From MPNP01 sp965215545 (GTDB lineage Bacteria; Pseudomonadota; Alphaproteobacteria; Rhodobacterales; Rhodobacteraceae), in assembly GCA_965215545.1 (NCBI GenBank), contig OZ244066.1, forward strand, positions 310,001 to 374,000: DNA of 64,000 nucleotides, in the 5' to 3' direction. Of this stretch, positions 54,100-63,025 are shown one piece after another. A program made the position numbers and the translations under genes. The first letter of the stretch is position 1. Each line of letters begins with the position of its first letter. The notes beneath the pieces were generated by a model. That model made no database searches. It saw only the letters and a program-made list of their open reading frames with translations, and was not told the DNA's origin.

Positions 54100-55213
54100 A
54101 AGTGGGACACTACCAAACCCCGGATGGTCATGTTCAGGCCCCGCCCGGAGTCCTGGCGCGTTCTACGGCGAACCGCTGGCTGCGCACATGGGGATTTGAC
54201 CACAAGCGTCTGACACGGTCGCCGGTGGTCGTGCGCTTCGAGGCCCGCCACAGCAACGAGTGCTGGCATTTCGACATGAGCCCATCGGATCTCAAGCACA
54301 TCGAGCAACCGGAATGGATTGATCCCAAGCGCGGCCAGCCGACCCTGATCCTGTTCAGCGTCGTCGATGACCGGTCCGGCCTCGCCTACCAGGCCTATCG
54401 CTGCGTCTACGGTGGGGATGCGGAAAACGCCCTGCGCTTTCTGTTCAATGCCATGACCGAGAAAGAGGACAATCCCCTGCAGGGGATTCCAGACATGATC
54501 CATGCCGACAACGGTCCGGCGACCCGCTCCCTGGTCTTTCACAAGGTGATGGAGCATCTGGCCATCGCTGTCCACACGCGCCAGCCAGCCAGCTCGGATG
54601 GCCGCCGGGTGACCGCTCGGGCAGAGGGGAAGGTCGAGCACCCGTTCCGGACCGTCAAGGAAGCTCATGAGACGCTGTATCACTTTCACCGGCCCGCGAC
54701 GGAGGAGGAGGCGAATGTCTGGCTGCGTCATTACCTGAAGAGCTACAACGCCAAGCCGCATCGCCGGGAGTCGCACAGCCGTGCCGAGGATTGGCATGCC
54801 CATGTGCCGGACGCCGGTCGCCGGACCCTGTGTTCATGGGACCGCCACTGCGCCCTTGCCCGTGATCCCGAAACCCGCAAGGGCGGATCCGACGCACGGA
54901 TTCAGGTGAGCGGAGCCCATCACGAAGTGGCTTCCGATCTTGCCGGTGCGACCTTGACACTGTGGTGGGGCCTCTTCGATCAGGAACTGTTCGTGGAATG
55001 GCCGAACCGGAAGTTCGGCCCGTATCGTCCCTGGAGTGGACCGACCTCGCTCCATCGCTGCCGCAAGCCCCGCAAGTCGACCCGGGCCCGGCGGGCGAAC
55101 TCGCCGCGGCGGATCGGGAGTTCATCAGCGACCTGTCGGGTCGACCGCTCGACAAGGGGGCTGTCGAGGCGGCCGTCACCGAACGGTTGCACAGGAAGAG
55201 AGAACCATGCTGA
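54100..55213 (+). pseudogene. DDE (rve-type) transposase, truncated and frameshifted
   Basis: The frame carries the integrase-core aspartate and glutamate regions: SNECWHFDMSPSDLKHIEQP, LFSVVDDRSGLAYQAYRCVY, DMIHADNGPATRSLVFHKVM and GKVEHPFRTVKEAHETLYHF. A C-terminal beta domain follows (LTLWWGLFDQELFVEW). The HTH N-terminus is missing. Upstream only a short fragment (ARSTANRWLRTWGFDHKRLT) remains, directly after the terminator at 54055. Near 55060 the end shifts to another frame (QVDPGPAGELAAADREFISD ... TERLHRKREPC). It resembles transposases paired with a TniB-like AAA ATPase, whose remnant follows. Confidence 0.75.
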
Positions 55214-55770
55214 CTGCCCGAACCCTGCGCCATGTCCGGATCGAGAAAGCGTGGCGGCGCGCCGGGCACTTCGATACGAAGCACACCAGGGAGCTCGGTG
55301 CCGCCATCCTCCTGATGGTCAAGGCCGGGCATCGGATCACCGTGACCGGCCCTGCTGGCATCGGCAGGAGCACCCGGATCAAGGCCCGGCAGGACCCTCC
55401 CGACCATGCCGGGAGCGTGCTGTTCGCACGATCCGGGGCCGTGGAGCACCCCCGCGTGTGATGGCCCGGGGTGCACGTCGGGTCCGCCAGCTGCCGGCGG
55501 CCATCGACGGTGCGGGAACGCCCGGCGCCCCGGGCGATGATGATGCCCACGATCGCGGCCCGGCAATGCTCGTCGACCTCGAGCGTGCGGCGGAACCCAC
55601 CGACAGACCCGGCATCCTGTCGATCCGTCTCGTGGGGCCTCCCCGCCGGCACAACGCCTGGCCGAACCCGTCCATGGACGAGACGTCCGACTCTCGAAAG
55701 CATGGGCACCGCCGCCACGGAGACGTGCATCGGGTGGCTGGTCGCTTGATGCCCTGGGTGCGGGACCCCG
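55207..55770 (+). pseudogene. Transposon AAA ATPase (TniB/ExeA-like), frameshifted
   Basis: It begins MLTARTLRHVRIEKAWRRAG and includes a Walker A-like VTGPAGIGRSTRIK (~residues 46-59). The frame stops at 55461. In the other frame a Walker B/sensor region follows: DDDAHDRGPAMLVDLERAAE then ILSIRLVGPPRR, the pattern of AAA_22 ATPases (DEAQ...LxxLxxLxN...QIVLVGQPxLR). It lies head to tail with the DDE transposase remnant, so together they were one element. Both are broken. Confidence 0.6.
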
Positions 55771-57031
55771 GCTGATGCGCGCCTCGAACCCGCGGCCCGG
55801 GGATTCCCGGCCGGGACCCTGTCTGCCCCGCTGCAGGTCGCCGAACATCCGGACCGGGCCCTCCCGACGCGGATCGCACCGGGGCGGAGAAGGTGACCCG
55901 GACCATTGTCGAGAGCCCGATTGCGGCTGGGTTCGAGGATCCTGATGCCCGCATGGCACGGAACGGATACGGTCCCCGATCCCTTGCCCGCCAGTTCGAC
56001 CGGCCCCGCGCCGCAATGCGCCGTTGCCTCGAGGGGCGTCTTGATGGCGAGTGCACCGCCGGGATCCGTGACATCGTGCGGCGGGGCGGGCTGTCCTTGT
56101 CGTCGCAATCCATGGGGGTCAAGAGGTCCGGAGAGTCGCAAGCCATGGGGGCTGAAATCAGCCGATGATGGCAGGCCGGGCCCTGGATGATGGCAAGCCA
56201 TTACATGTAGGGACCTGTTGTGATGTGTAGGGACAGAAACGATTGGCGGACACCCCCCAGATTGGCGGACCTGTGGGGTTGGGTGGCGGAAAGGGGGGTT
56301 CCGCCAATCCTGGCTCCATGGTTTCACGGGTTGTGCGGGCGTGGGCTGCGCTCTCCCCGGGCAGTTCGGGACGCCATTGTGCGCCCGTGATGGGTCATCC
56401 GGTGGGTCGGCTGGTGTGCGACCGGGCGCCGGAAGGGGTGCAGACGCGGTGGCCATGCGGGCCGACAGGGGGTCTGGCCGTGGGGGGCCGGACCCACCTG
56501 GGCGGGCGTGACGGGTCGGACACGCTGCCTGCCATCCCGCATGGCACCCACCAGGCCCCGCTGCCGCGGCGACGGCACCCGGTGGCGGTCGCTGCGGGTG
56601 AGGGGGTCATGGACGGGCTGGATGTCCGGTGCCCCGCCCGGGAAGACACGAATCCCTGACCTGCCCCTCGTCGGGGCGTCCCGATGTCCCGTCCGGATGG
56701 CATGGCCCCCGGATCGGGACTGACTGTGCGACCCATCGCGACCGGCCAGTCGTCCCGTCGGGACAAACAAATCGTCTGATCGGGAGTCCAACGTCGCCAG
56801 ATCGGGACTGCCACCCCGTGTCCCGGTGACCGGGTCCGGACTCCGTCCGTCCCCATCCCCTTGCCAATCCCGGACGGGGTCCCTATGTCTCTTGGGGTAC
56901 CGCCCAGGGAGACAACCGGGGAGAGATGCCATGCCCGCGCTCCTGCGCCACCATCGCACCGCCATCGCCGGGATGCCGTGGAGAGGCCCTCATAACGGGG
57001 CACCCATCACCCGCAACGAAAGACAGGACCC
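55771..57031. other. Decayed transposon tail and GC-rich filler
   Basis: The frame at 55950-56080 (GYGPRSLARQFDRPRAAMRR) looks like a helix-turn-helix fragment of the same element. A 75-bp repeat (56131-56205) marks the probable end. From 56230, GATTGGCGGA and its complement TCCGCCAATC flank ~60 bp. The remaining sequence to 57031 shows no gene; short GATCGGGAC-type repeats occur at 56700-56810. Confidence 0.4.
56131..56205 (+). repeat. 75-bp direct repeat, copy 1 (element end)
   Basis: GAGAGTCGCAAGCCATGG begins a 75-bp segment repeated at 60945-61019 with about six differences. It contains two internal GATGATGGCA motifs 21 bp apart, a layout seen at transposon ends bound by transposase. A partial third copy (TCGCAATCCATGGGGG) lies at 56103-56118. 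Confidence 0.8.
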
Positions 57032-58600
57032 ATGACCCGCCACCGCCTGCCCATCGGCATCCAGGACTTTGCCCGCCTGCGGGAAACCGACAGCTACTAT
57101 GTCGACAAGACGCCGCTGATCCGGGATCTGATCGAGCGGGGCGATCATTACTTCCTCGCCCGCCCCCGCCGCTTCGGCAAGAGTCTGCTCATTGACACCA
57201 TCAAGGCCCTCTTCGAGGGCCAAGAGGCCCTCTTCCGGGGCCTCGCCATCCATCCGCACTGGGACTGGTCGGTCACTCACCCCGTGCTGCGGTTGAGCTT
57301 TGGTGGGACGTACAGCGCCCCGGAGGAGATCGAGGGCGACATCATCGAACAGCTGGAAGGCCTCGAGCGGCATGCTGGCCTCCCGCCAGCCGCCACCTCG
57401 GATACCGGCCCGCGCCGCCTGCGCAATCTTCTGGACCGCCTCCATCGCCAGACCGGCCAGCGGGTCGTGGTCCTCGTCGACGAATACGACAAACCGATCC
57501 TCGACTCACTGCACGACTCCGCCCGGGCCCGGGCCAACCGCGACTATCTGCGCGGTTTCTACGGCATCATCAAGGACAGTGCCGCCCATGTCCGCTTCGT
57601 GTTCGTCACCGGCATCAGCATGTTCTCGAAGGTCAGCCTGTTCTCGGGGCTGAACAACCTCGAGGACATCAGCCTCGATCCCCGCTTTGCCACCCTCTGT
57701 GGCTACACCGAGGCCGATCTCGATACCGTCTTTGCTCCCGAGATGGACGGTCTCGACCGCGACGCCATCCGCAGCTGGTACAACGGCTACCACTGGCTGG
57801 GCACCGCGCGCCTCTACAACCCCTTCGATGTGCTGTTGCTGTTGCGGAAGCGCAAGTTCAAACCCTACTGGTTCCAGACCGGCTCGCCGACCTTCCTGTT
57901 CGAGACCCTCAAGGCCAAGTCGGTCAGCCCGCTGGACCTGGAGGGCTGCCTGGCCGACGAGGCGCTGGTCTCCAGGTTCGATGTCGATGACATCAGCCCC
58001 GAGGCCCTGCTGTTCCAGACGGGGTACCTGACCATCACCGATGAGGAGCAGGCGGGCTTCAACACCCTCTACCGGCTCGACTATCCCAATCAGGAAGTCC
58101 GCATCAGTCTGAATCAGGGCCTGCTTGCGTATCTGGGCCAGACCGTCACGGACGTGGCGGGCCAGGGGCACAGCCTCCAGACCTCTCTTGCGACCCACGA
58201 CTTCACAGGGTTCGCCGCCACGCTCCGCGCCTGGCTGGCCGGCATTCCCTACCAGTGGCACACCACAGGCGACCTCGCCCGCTACGAGGCCTGGTATGCC
58301 AGCCTGTTGCACATGGTCTTCCGGTCCATCGGCGTCGATGTGCACTCAGAGGCCGCCACCAGCCATGGCCGGGCCGACCTGGTGGTCCATCTCGGGGAGC
58401 AGGTCTTCATCCTCGAGTTCAAGATGGCGGCCAGTGCGGACGCTGCGGAGGCGGCACTGGCGACTGCGCACGCCCAGATGCGGGCCCGCGGCTATGCGGA
58501 CGCCCATCATGGCAAGACCGTCCATCTCGTTGCCATCGCCTGTGGACGCGAGGCACGCAACCTCTTGGAGGTGCGGGCGGAGGGGGTCGCCAACGACTGA
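57032..58600 (+). CDS. AAA-ATPase-like protein with PD-(D/E)XK nuclease domain (DUF1703 type)
   Basis: 522 residues. The N-terminal block LPIGIQDFARLRETDSYYVD then KTPLIRDLIERG leads to Walker A FLARPRRFGKSLLIDTIKAL (~residues 43-62) and Walker B VVVLVDEYDKPILDSL. The C-terminal nuclease region has EAATSHGRADLVVHLGEQVF then ILEFKMA (D and ExK pattern of PD-(D/E)XK). This family is widespread in anaerobes and host-associated bacteria; the role is uncertain, possibly defence or mobile-element linked. The gene is intact and lies between two transposon-end repeats (56131 and 60945). Confidence 0.85.
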   Translation: MTRHRLPIGIQDFARLRETDSYYVDKTPLIRDLIERGDHYFLARPRRFGKSLLIDTIKALFEGQEALFRGLAIHPHWDWSVTHPVLRLSFGGTYSAPEEIEGDIIEQLEGLERHAGLPPAATSDTGPRRLRNLLDRLHRQTGQRVVVLVDEYDKPILDSLHDSARARANRDYLRGFYGIIKDSAAHVRFVFVTGISMFSKVSLFSGLNNLEDISLDPRFATLCGYTEADLDTVFAPEMDGLDRDAIRSWYNGYHWLGTARLYNPFDVLLLLRKRKFKPYWFQTGSPTFLFETLKAKSVSPLDLEGCLADEALVSRFDVDDISPEALLFQTGYLTITDEEQAGFNTLYRLDYPNQEVRISLNQGLLAYLGQTVTDVAGQGHSLQTSLATHDFTGFAATLRAWLAGIPYQWHTTGDLARYEAWYASLLHMVFRSIGVDVHSEAATSHGRADLVVHLGEQVFILEFKMAASADAAEAALATAHAQMRARGYADAHHGKTVHLVAIACGREARNLLEVRAEGVAND

Positions 58601-58784
58601 TGGGGTGGGGCGACCCCCTTGGCTCTGGAGACCAACGGTGTTGGCCTGCACCAGTGTCTTCACAGCACTTCGTAAGCCTGTCGCTCCCCCGAACACCATC
58701 CATACCGCATCCGACGCTCCGGACGCTTCCGCCTCCCCACCGCCGGCCACCCTCAAACCAACTGTCCTGTCTGCCCTGTCGATG

Positions 58785-58793
58785 AAAAAAAAA
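58785..58793 (+). repeat. A9 tract after an ATG upstream of secreted gene C
   Basis: ATG at 58782 is followed by nine A and CAGAGCCGC. Eight A would place this start in frame with the signal peptide of gene C as assembled. Confidence 0.6.
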
Positions 58794-58824
58794 CAGAGCC
58801 GCCACCCGTCCCAACAAGTCCGCC

Positions 58825-59547
58825 ATGCGGTGGGGGTTCCACCATGCGGCCAGCCGGGCCGACCGGCCCCGTCCGGGGCCAGCCGTCCGCGGTCCTTCCG
58901 GACCCATCCAGACCTCCACCCGTCCTCATCAGCGCCCGCCCACAGCCCCCCCCCCACTGACCCTTCTGGCCGCCGCTGTGCTGGCCCTTGTGCTGGCCCT
59001 GCCCGCAGGTGAGGTGCACGCCCAGACGATGGGACAAACCGCCTGCCCGGACGGGGTGATGCAGAAAGGCCACTCGTATCTAAGCGTTACTGATGTCAAA
59101 GCAAGCGAGGCATCGCGTGGTGGGAAAACCCAGGCCTCGGTTGTTGGTGGTTCGTCCGCCATATCCCCACGTGATATAGAGAGTTTGACAGAGGTCATCG
59201 GCAGCTGGCCGACCGATTTCAGTCATGCTGATATGGCTTTCATGGTCAGAGACGAAAATGGACCCGTCCATGGGGGATTTTGGGTGTCTGTGGGGACGGT
59301 CGGATGGCAGGGCGGGACTCGAGACCTTGCTCTCAGCACATCCCCGATGACATTTCATAACCTGGAAGGCGCGACCAAACATGTGGCGCAGCTTATCGTC
59401 AGTCGGTTAAGGCATGTTTCTGGCGGGCTCGGAAATCGGGTTGTGACGAACCAATTCGTGAGCGGCGTGGGCGCCCCGATCAGCGGGAACAAGCCCAAGC
59501 CCGTGCTGGCCCAGATCTGCTTCCAGACGCCCGCCCTGCCCAGTTAA
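58825..59547 (+). CDS. Secreted protein C with poly-C tract ahead of the signal peptide
   Basis: The in-frame start as assembled is ATG 58825 (MRWGFHHAASRADRPRPGP), which has no ribosome-binding site. ATG 58844, behind GGGGG, is out of frame. The hydrophobic core LTLLAAAVLALVLALPAGEV then HAQ begins just after a ten-C run (58946-58955). The mature part (~175 residues) includes FHNLEGATKHVAQLIVSRLR, and ends with AQICFQTPALPS, matching the ATKHxAxL...CFxT element of proteins A and B. The Cys-rich tail of A and B is absent. The 66-bp flank with a hairpin follows (59588-59653). The unusually long leader before the core suggests the real start is set by tract length. Confidence 0.65.
   Translation: MRWGFHHAASRADRPRPGPAVRGPSGPIQTSTRPHQRPPTAPPPLTLLAAAVLALVLALPAGEVHAQTMGQTACPDGVMQKGHSYLSVTDVKASEASRGGKTQASVVGGSSAISPRDIESLTEVIGSWPTDFSHADMAFMVRDENGPVHGGFWVSVGTVGWQGGTRDLALSTSPMTFHNLEGATKHVAQLIVSRLRHVSGGLGNRVVTNQFVSGVGAPISGNKPKPVLAQICFQTPALPS
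58946..58955 (+). repeat. C10 tract in the leader of secreted gene C
   Basis: Ten C directly before the signal-peptide core. Eleven C would put ATG 58844 in frame and nine C would put ATG 58782 in frame. Confidence 0.85.
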
Positions 59548-59587
59548 CGACCGCGATCGGGAGGGACCGGCGGGGCACCGTCGCGTC

Positions 59588-59653
59588 CTGACCGCCGGCC
59601 GATCGGACCCACCCACCCAGATCCACCCATGGGGGCGGCCAGTGTGCCGCCCC
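59588..59653 (+). terminator. 66-bp repeated 3' flank with hairpin, copy 1
   Basis: It ends in GGGGCGGC, CAGTGT loop, GCCGCCCC (59632-59653), a terminator-like stem. The whole 66-bp segment recurs at 60526-60591 after gene D with about three differences. Confidence 0.75.
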
Positions 59654-59806
59654 TCGTGTCCTGTCCAGGACAAGACGAACATGAGTGCATGGAAAGTCAG
59701 GGCTGTGTCGGGCCTCGCAGAACCGATCGCCTGTGTGATCGGTCATGCGGGCCAGCCGAGGGGCGTCCATGACCCGCGCCGACCCCACGCCCCGTCCGCC
59801 CTTGCA

Positions 59807-59833
59807 TTGACCACCCCCCCCCCCTGCTAGAGA
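59807..59833 (+). promoter_or_regulatory. Candidate phase-variable promoter of secreted gene D
   Basis: TTGACC (59807-59812) and TAGAGA (59828-59833) are separated by 15 bases, of which eleven are a C run (59814-59824). A 17-bp spacing would need 13 C. A homopolymer in the spacer is the arrangement known to vary expression of opc in Neisseria meningitidis. The distance to the ATG is about 105 bp. Confidence 0.45.
59814..59824 (+). repeat. C11 tract upstream of secreted gene D
   Basis: The longest homopolymer noted in the window. It is in noncoding sequence between secreted genes C and D. Confidence 0.9.
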
Positions 59834-59936
59834 TCACCCCGCGGCGGGGACTCTCTCGCCTGTGCAGCCCCGTTGTCCCCTCTTCCTTGGGTCAAGCACT
59901 GCGCGGGCGATCATGCTTTTGAAAGGGGAGATCCTC

Positions 59937-60524
59937 ATGACACGTTTCCTTGCCAGTCCCATGGCCCTCGCCCTCGCGGCCGCCATCACCGCCCTGATGG
60001 TTGCCGCGGGTGCCAGTGCGCAGACACCGCCCACCTGCACCAGCAGCATCTGCACCCTCTCGCTTGCCAATGCCGGCAGCCCCGTCGTCGATGGCTGCGG
60101 CGATCACGCCACGCCGGGTCGCATGAAACTGACCCCCTCGTCCACCGACCCCAATGTGACGCGGGGGAGTTTCAACATTAACCTGGGTTTCATTACCTCA
60201 CAAAACGAATTCAGCTCCACGTTCTCCGACTGGGAGTGGCGGACTGCGGCGATCGGCGGGAACCAATGGAGAGATCCGGACGGGACGAGAAACATGAATT
60301 TCTCTGGCGGCGTGCTTGGTGAGAACATCATCGAGGTCCGCCCCAAGGCCGGCGCCCGCATCTGGAGCCGGACCGGCGAGATGGTGATTCCGGTCATCAA
60401 GGTGCAGCGCGCCACCGGCAACCGGAACTACGCGCACACAGGCGAGACCTACCTCCTGTTCATGGGCGGCAAGGGCTGCGCGCGGGTCAACCACGCGGGC
60501 CAGACCGACGGGACGACCCAGTGA
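59937..60524 (+). CDS. Secreted protein D
   Basis: 195 residues from ATG 59937 with GGGGAG six bases upstream. Signal peptide: MTRFLASPMALALAAAITAL then MVAAGASAQ. The mature part has cysteines in TPPTCTSSICTLSLAN and VVDGCGDHATPGRMKL, a beta-rich centre (GSFNINLGFITSQ), and ends TYLLFMGGKGCARVN. It lacks the CFxT and Cys-tail motifs of A-C but shares the context, the poly-C tract (upstream rather than in the start) and the 66-bp 3' flank. Function unknown; exported to periplasm or outside. Confidence 0.7.
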   Translation: MTRFLASPMALALAAAITALMVAAGASAQTPPTCTSSICTLSLANAGSPVVDGCGDHATPGRMKLTPSSTDPNVTRGSFNINLGFITSQNEFSSTFSDWEWRTAAIGGNQWRDPDGTRNMNFSGGVLGENIIEVRPKAGARIWSRTGEMVIPVIKVQRATGNRNYAHTGETYLLFMGGKGCARVNHAGQTDGTTQ

Positions 60525-60525
60525 C

Positions 60526-60591
60526 CTGACCGCCGGTCGATCGGACCCACCCAATCAGATCCACCCATGGGGGCGGCCAGTGTGCCGCCCC
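60526..60591 (+). terminator. 66-bp repeated 3' flank with hairpin, copy 2
   Basis: Same segment as 59588-59653, ending in GGGGCGGC, CAGTGT, GCCGCCCC (60570-60591) and CCTTCATGG. It begins two bases after the gene D stop codon. Confidence 0.75.
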
Positions 60592-61166
60592 CCTTCATGG
60601 GAAGTGACAATTGTCCTGTCCAGGCCAAACGCCACCACCCTCACGCGTCCCGCCTGACCCGGGGCCGGTCGTGATGGGGTGACGCCTGCCGGGCTGCGAT
60701 GTGAAAAACCGGGGCAGGGCCGTGGCACCGACATCCGCCATCGCGTGGACGGATGCGACAGCGGCCATGCAGGGCGCTGGCGCAGCGGCGGCCAGCCTTG
60801 CGGGCAGGGCTCGACCTGAGGCTCTGGCCGTCACGGCCTGACCACCCCGATCACGACGTCACCACGGCGCGCGCAACTCAAGGCCCGGATGCCGCCTGGG
60901 GCCGGGGCAGGAAACCGAGCGGTGGCCAGAGTGGCCCTGTCCGCGAGAGTCGCAATCCATGGGGGCTGAAATCAGCCGATGATGGCAAGTCGGGCCCCGG
61001 ATGATGGCAAGTCGTTACAACTACCTTCCGGTTGGTGGCCTTGCGCAATGGGGGGGAATTCTGCAAAGGGTACGATGCATCGACCGCAGGTCGGCACAGG
61101 GCGTGGTGGCGTTGGGCAAGGCCGGACGGCCCGGGGGCAGGATGGTCCCGGCAGGGAGGGCAGACA
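60592..61166. other. Region between secreted gene D and the MBL-fold gene
   Basis: No gene recognised except the transposon-end repeat at 60945-61019. It ends with the GGGAGGG ribosome-binding site of the gene at 61167. Confidence 0.5.
60945..61019 (+). repeat. 75-bp direct repeat, copy 2
   Basis: Matches 56131-56205, again with paired GATGATGGCAAGTCG motifs. No transposase lies next to this copy. Confidence 0.8.
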
Positions 61167-61847
61167 ATGAAAATCACCTGGTACGGTCAAGCGTGCTTCG
61201 CCATCGAGAGCCAGGCGGCAGTCCGGATCTACACCGACCCCTATGATCCTGAGAAAACCGGTTTCAAGCCGTTCACGGCACCGGCTGACATCGTCATCAA
61301 ATCCAGCAGCACCGATGATTTCCATGATAACGACCACCTGGTCCCGAAGCGCAAGGATGCAACTGTCATCGATGCCCTTGAACTGGCAAGGGGCCGTGGT
61401 GCCAGCACCGTGCGGGGGATTGCATTCCGGGCCATTGAGGCGATGGAAAGCATTGACCATCCCAGTGGGCATCCGGATCAGAATGCAATGTATCGAGTCA
61501 CCGTCGATGACCTCGACATCGGGCACATGGGCGATATGGGCAATCCCTTCTCGACGTGTCAAATCGACTTCTTTCGGGGTGTCGACATCCTGCTCAGTCA
61601 TGCCGGCGGGTTTCCCGTCATCGAGATCGCCGAACTCCAGCGTATCCTTGCTGAACTCCAGCCTCCGCTGGTGATTCCAATGCATTTCCGGACCCTCTGC
61701 TACAAGCCCCGGGACATGCACTTCATCACCGAATTCCTGCAGATCTTCGAAGCCGATACGGTCGATTTTGCCTGTGCACCCAGCATTGAGCTCACACGCA
61801 GGGGCCTGCCTGACAGCATGCGGGCCCTGGTCCTGTCCCATGTCTGA
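61167..61847 (+). CDS. Metallo-beta-lactamase-fold protein with degraded first metal motif (UPF0173/UlaG-like)
   Basis: 226 residues from MKITWYGQACFAIESQAAV, the opening typical of UlaG/UPF0173 MBL proteins (Y/HGxxCFxI). The expected HxHxDH is replaced by SSSTDDFHDN (~61305-61330), losing the first two histidines. Later ligands remain: DLDIGHMGDMG and PLVIPMHFRTLC. Such proteins hydrolyse esters or phosphodiesters when the metal site is complete; here activity is doubtful. The start has a strong GGGAGGG site. Confidence 0.8.
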   Translation: MKITWYGQACFAIESQAAVRIYTDPYDPEKTGFKPFTAPADIVIKSSSTDDFHDNDHLVPKRKDATVIDALELARGRGASTVRGIAFRAIEAMESIDHPSGHPDQNAMYRVTVDDLDIGHMGDMGNPFSTCQIDFFRGVDILLSHAGGFPVIEIAELQRILAELQPPLVIPMHFRTLCYKPRDMHFITEFLQIFEADTVDFACAPSIELTRRGLPDSMRALVLSHV

Positions 61848-61996
61848 CCCGACCGGCCCGGGGGGTTGTCGGCAGGACCTTGACAGGACGGCGTCAACGA
61901 TGGCTATCCGACGTGTGCACTACCGACCGGGCACAGGAGAGTCTTGAGAGTGGTGCCGGACGTCTGGCCCATGACCCGATATGGAGGAGTCTGACG

Positions 61997-62881
61997 ATGA
62001 AACAGAATGCCCGACTGCTGGTTGATGGCAGGAATGCCCTCGGGGAGTGCTGCTTCGAGGATCCGCGTGACGGATGTCTCTGGTGGACCGACATCGAGGG
62101 CAAGCAGGTCTTCCGCCTGGCCCATGAAAGGGAGTTGACCACCTACCCCCTGCCCGACCGGGCCTGCTTCCTTTTGCCCCGCGAGAATGAGGGGTTCATG
62201 ATCGGTTTTCCCAAACGTGTGGTGCGGGCCAACCAGGACCTCACGGAATTCACGACAGTGTGCTCATTTGAAGAGGACCGGCCCCACAACCGCTGCAATG
62301 ACGGCGATGTCAGTCCCGACGGCGGGATTGTCTTTGGCAGCTACAACGAGAGTGCTGATCCCGCCCACAAGGGGCCAACCGCGGCCTTCTATCATCTCTC
62401 GACGACGGGCGATCTCACCCCGCTTCGTGCGGGGATCCGCACCAGCAACGGGACAGCATTCTCGACCGATGGCACGCGCATGTATCTCGCCGACACGCCG
62501 GTCGGCACCATCTGGTGCCATGATATTGCCAGCGGCATCGCGGAACAGACCGAATTAAGCCCATTGGCCGGCAAGGACATCGCACCCGGACTGCCCGATG
62601 GCGGAACCGTTGACAGCCAGGGCAACTACTGGAGTGCCCGGGTCTGGGGCCATTGTGTGGCCTGCATTTCGCCCGATGGAGACCTTGTGCAGACCATCGG
62701 GGTGCCGACCCCGGGGCCGACCTGCGTGGCGCTGGGTGGCCAGGGCGCCAGGCGGCTCTATATCACCTCCCTGCGCAAGAGACGCCGCGCGGAGGATCCG
62801 GAGCCGCCTGAGCATGCCGGTGGCCTGTATGTCGCCGATGTCGACATTGCCGGCCAACCCCAACGTCTGTGCCGGCTTTGA
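61997..62881 (+). CDS. SMP-30/gluconolactonase-family protein
   Basis: 294 residues from MKQNARLLVDGRNALGECCF, with GGAGGAG upstream. Six-bladed propeller metal ligands: GECCF (Glu ~18), RPHNRCNDGDVSPDGGIVFG (Asn) and PDGGTVDSQGNYWSARVWGH (Asp). Family members hydrolyse sugar lactones or related esters with a divalent metal. It starts 149 bp after the MBL-fold gene and has no sugar-catabolic neighbours, so the substrate is open. Confidence 0.88.
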   Translation: MKQNARLLVDGRNALGECCFEDPRDGCLWWTDIEGKQVFRLAHERELTTYPLPDRACFLLPRENEGFMIGFPKRVVRANQDLTEFTTVCSFEEDRPHNRCNDGDVSPDGGIVFGSYNESADPAHKGPTAAFYHLSTTGDLTPLRAGIRTSNGTAFSTDGTRMYLADTPVGTIWCHDIASGIAEQTELSPLAGKDIAPGLPDGGTVDSQGNYWSARVWGHCVACISPDGDLVQTIGVPTPGPTCVALGGQGARRLYITSLRKRRRAEDPEPPEHAGGLYVADVDIAGQPQRLCRL

Positions 62882-63025
62882 TCGGCAAGGTCGCGGTGTC
62901 CCTCGGGGCCTGCGATGATTGTATCTCGGCATGGCGGGAGAGCAGATTGAACCGCGGGCGGGATGGAGGTTTGCAAGTCTCCATCAAGGCAGCTCATCGC
63001 TGGCGGCGGTGTTTCGCCGTGGCCA

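Noticed and set aside
56243..57000. Several long plus- and minus-strand frames rich in Arg/Pro/Gly
   Set aside because: All frames are open at once, which is a GC effect. No ribosome-binding sites or motifs; the next true gene is at 57032.
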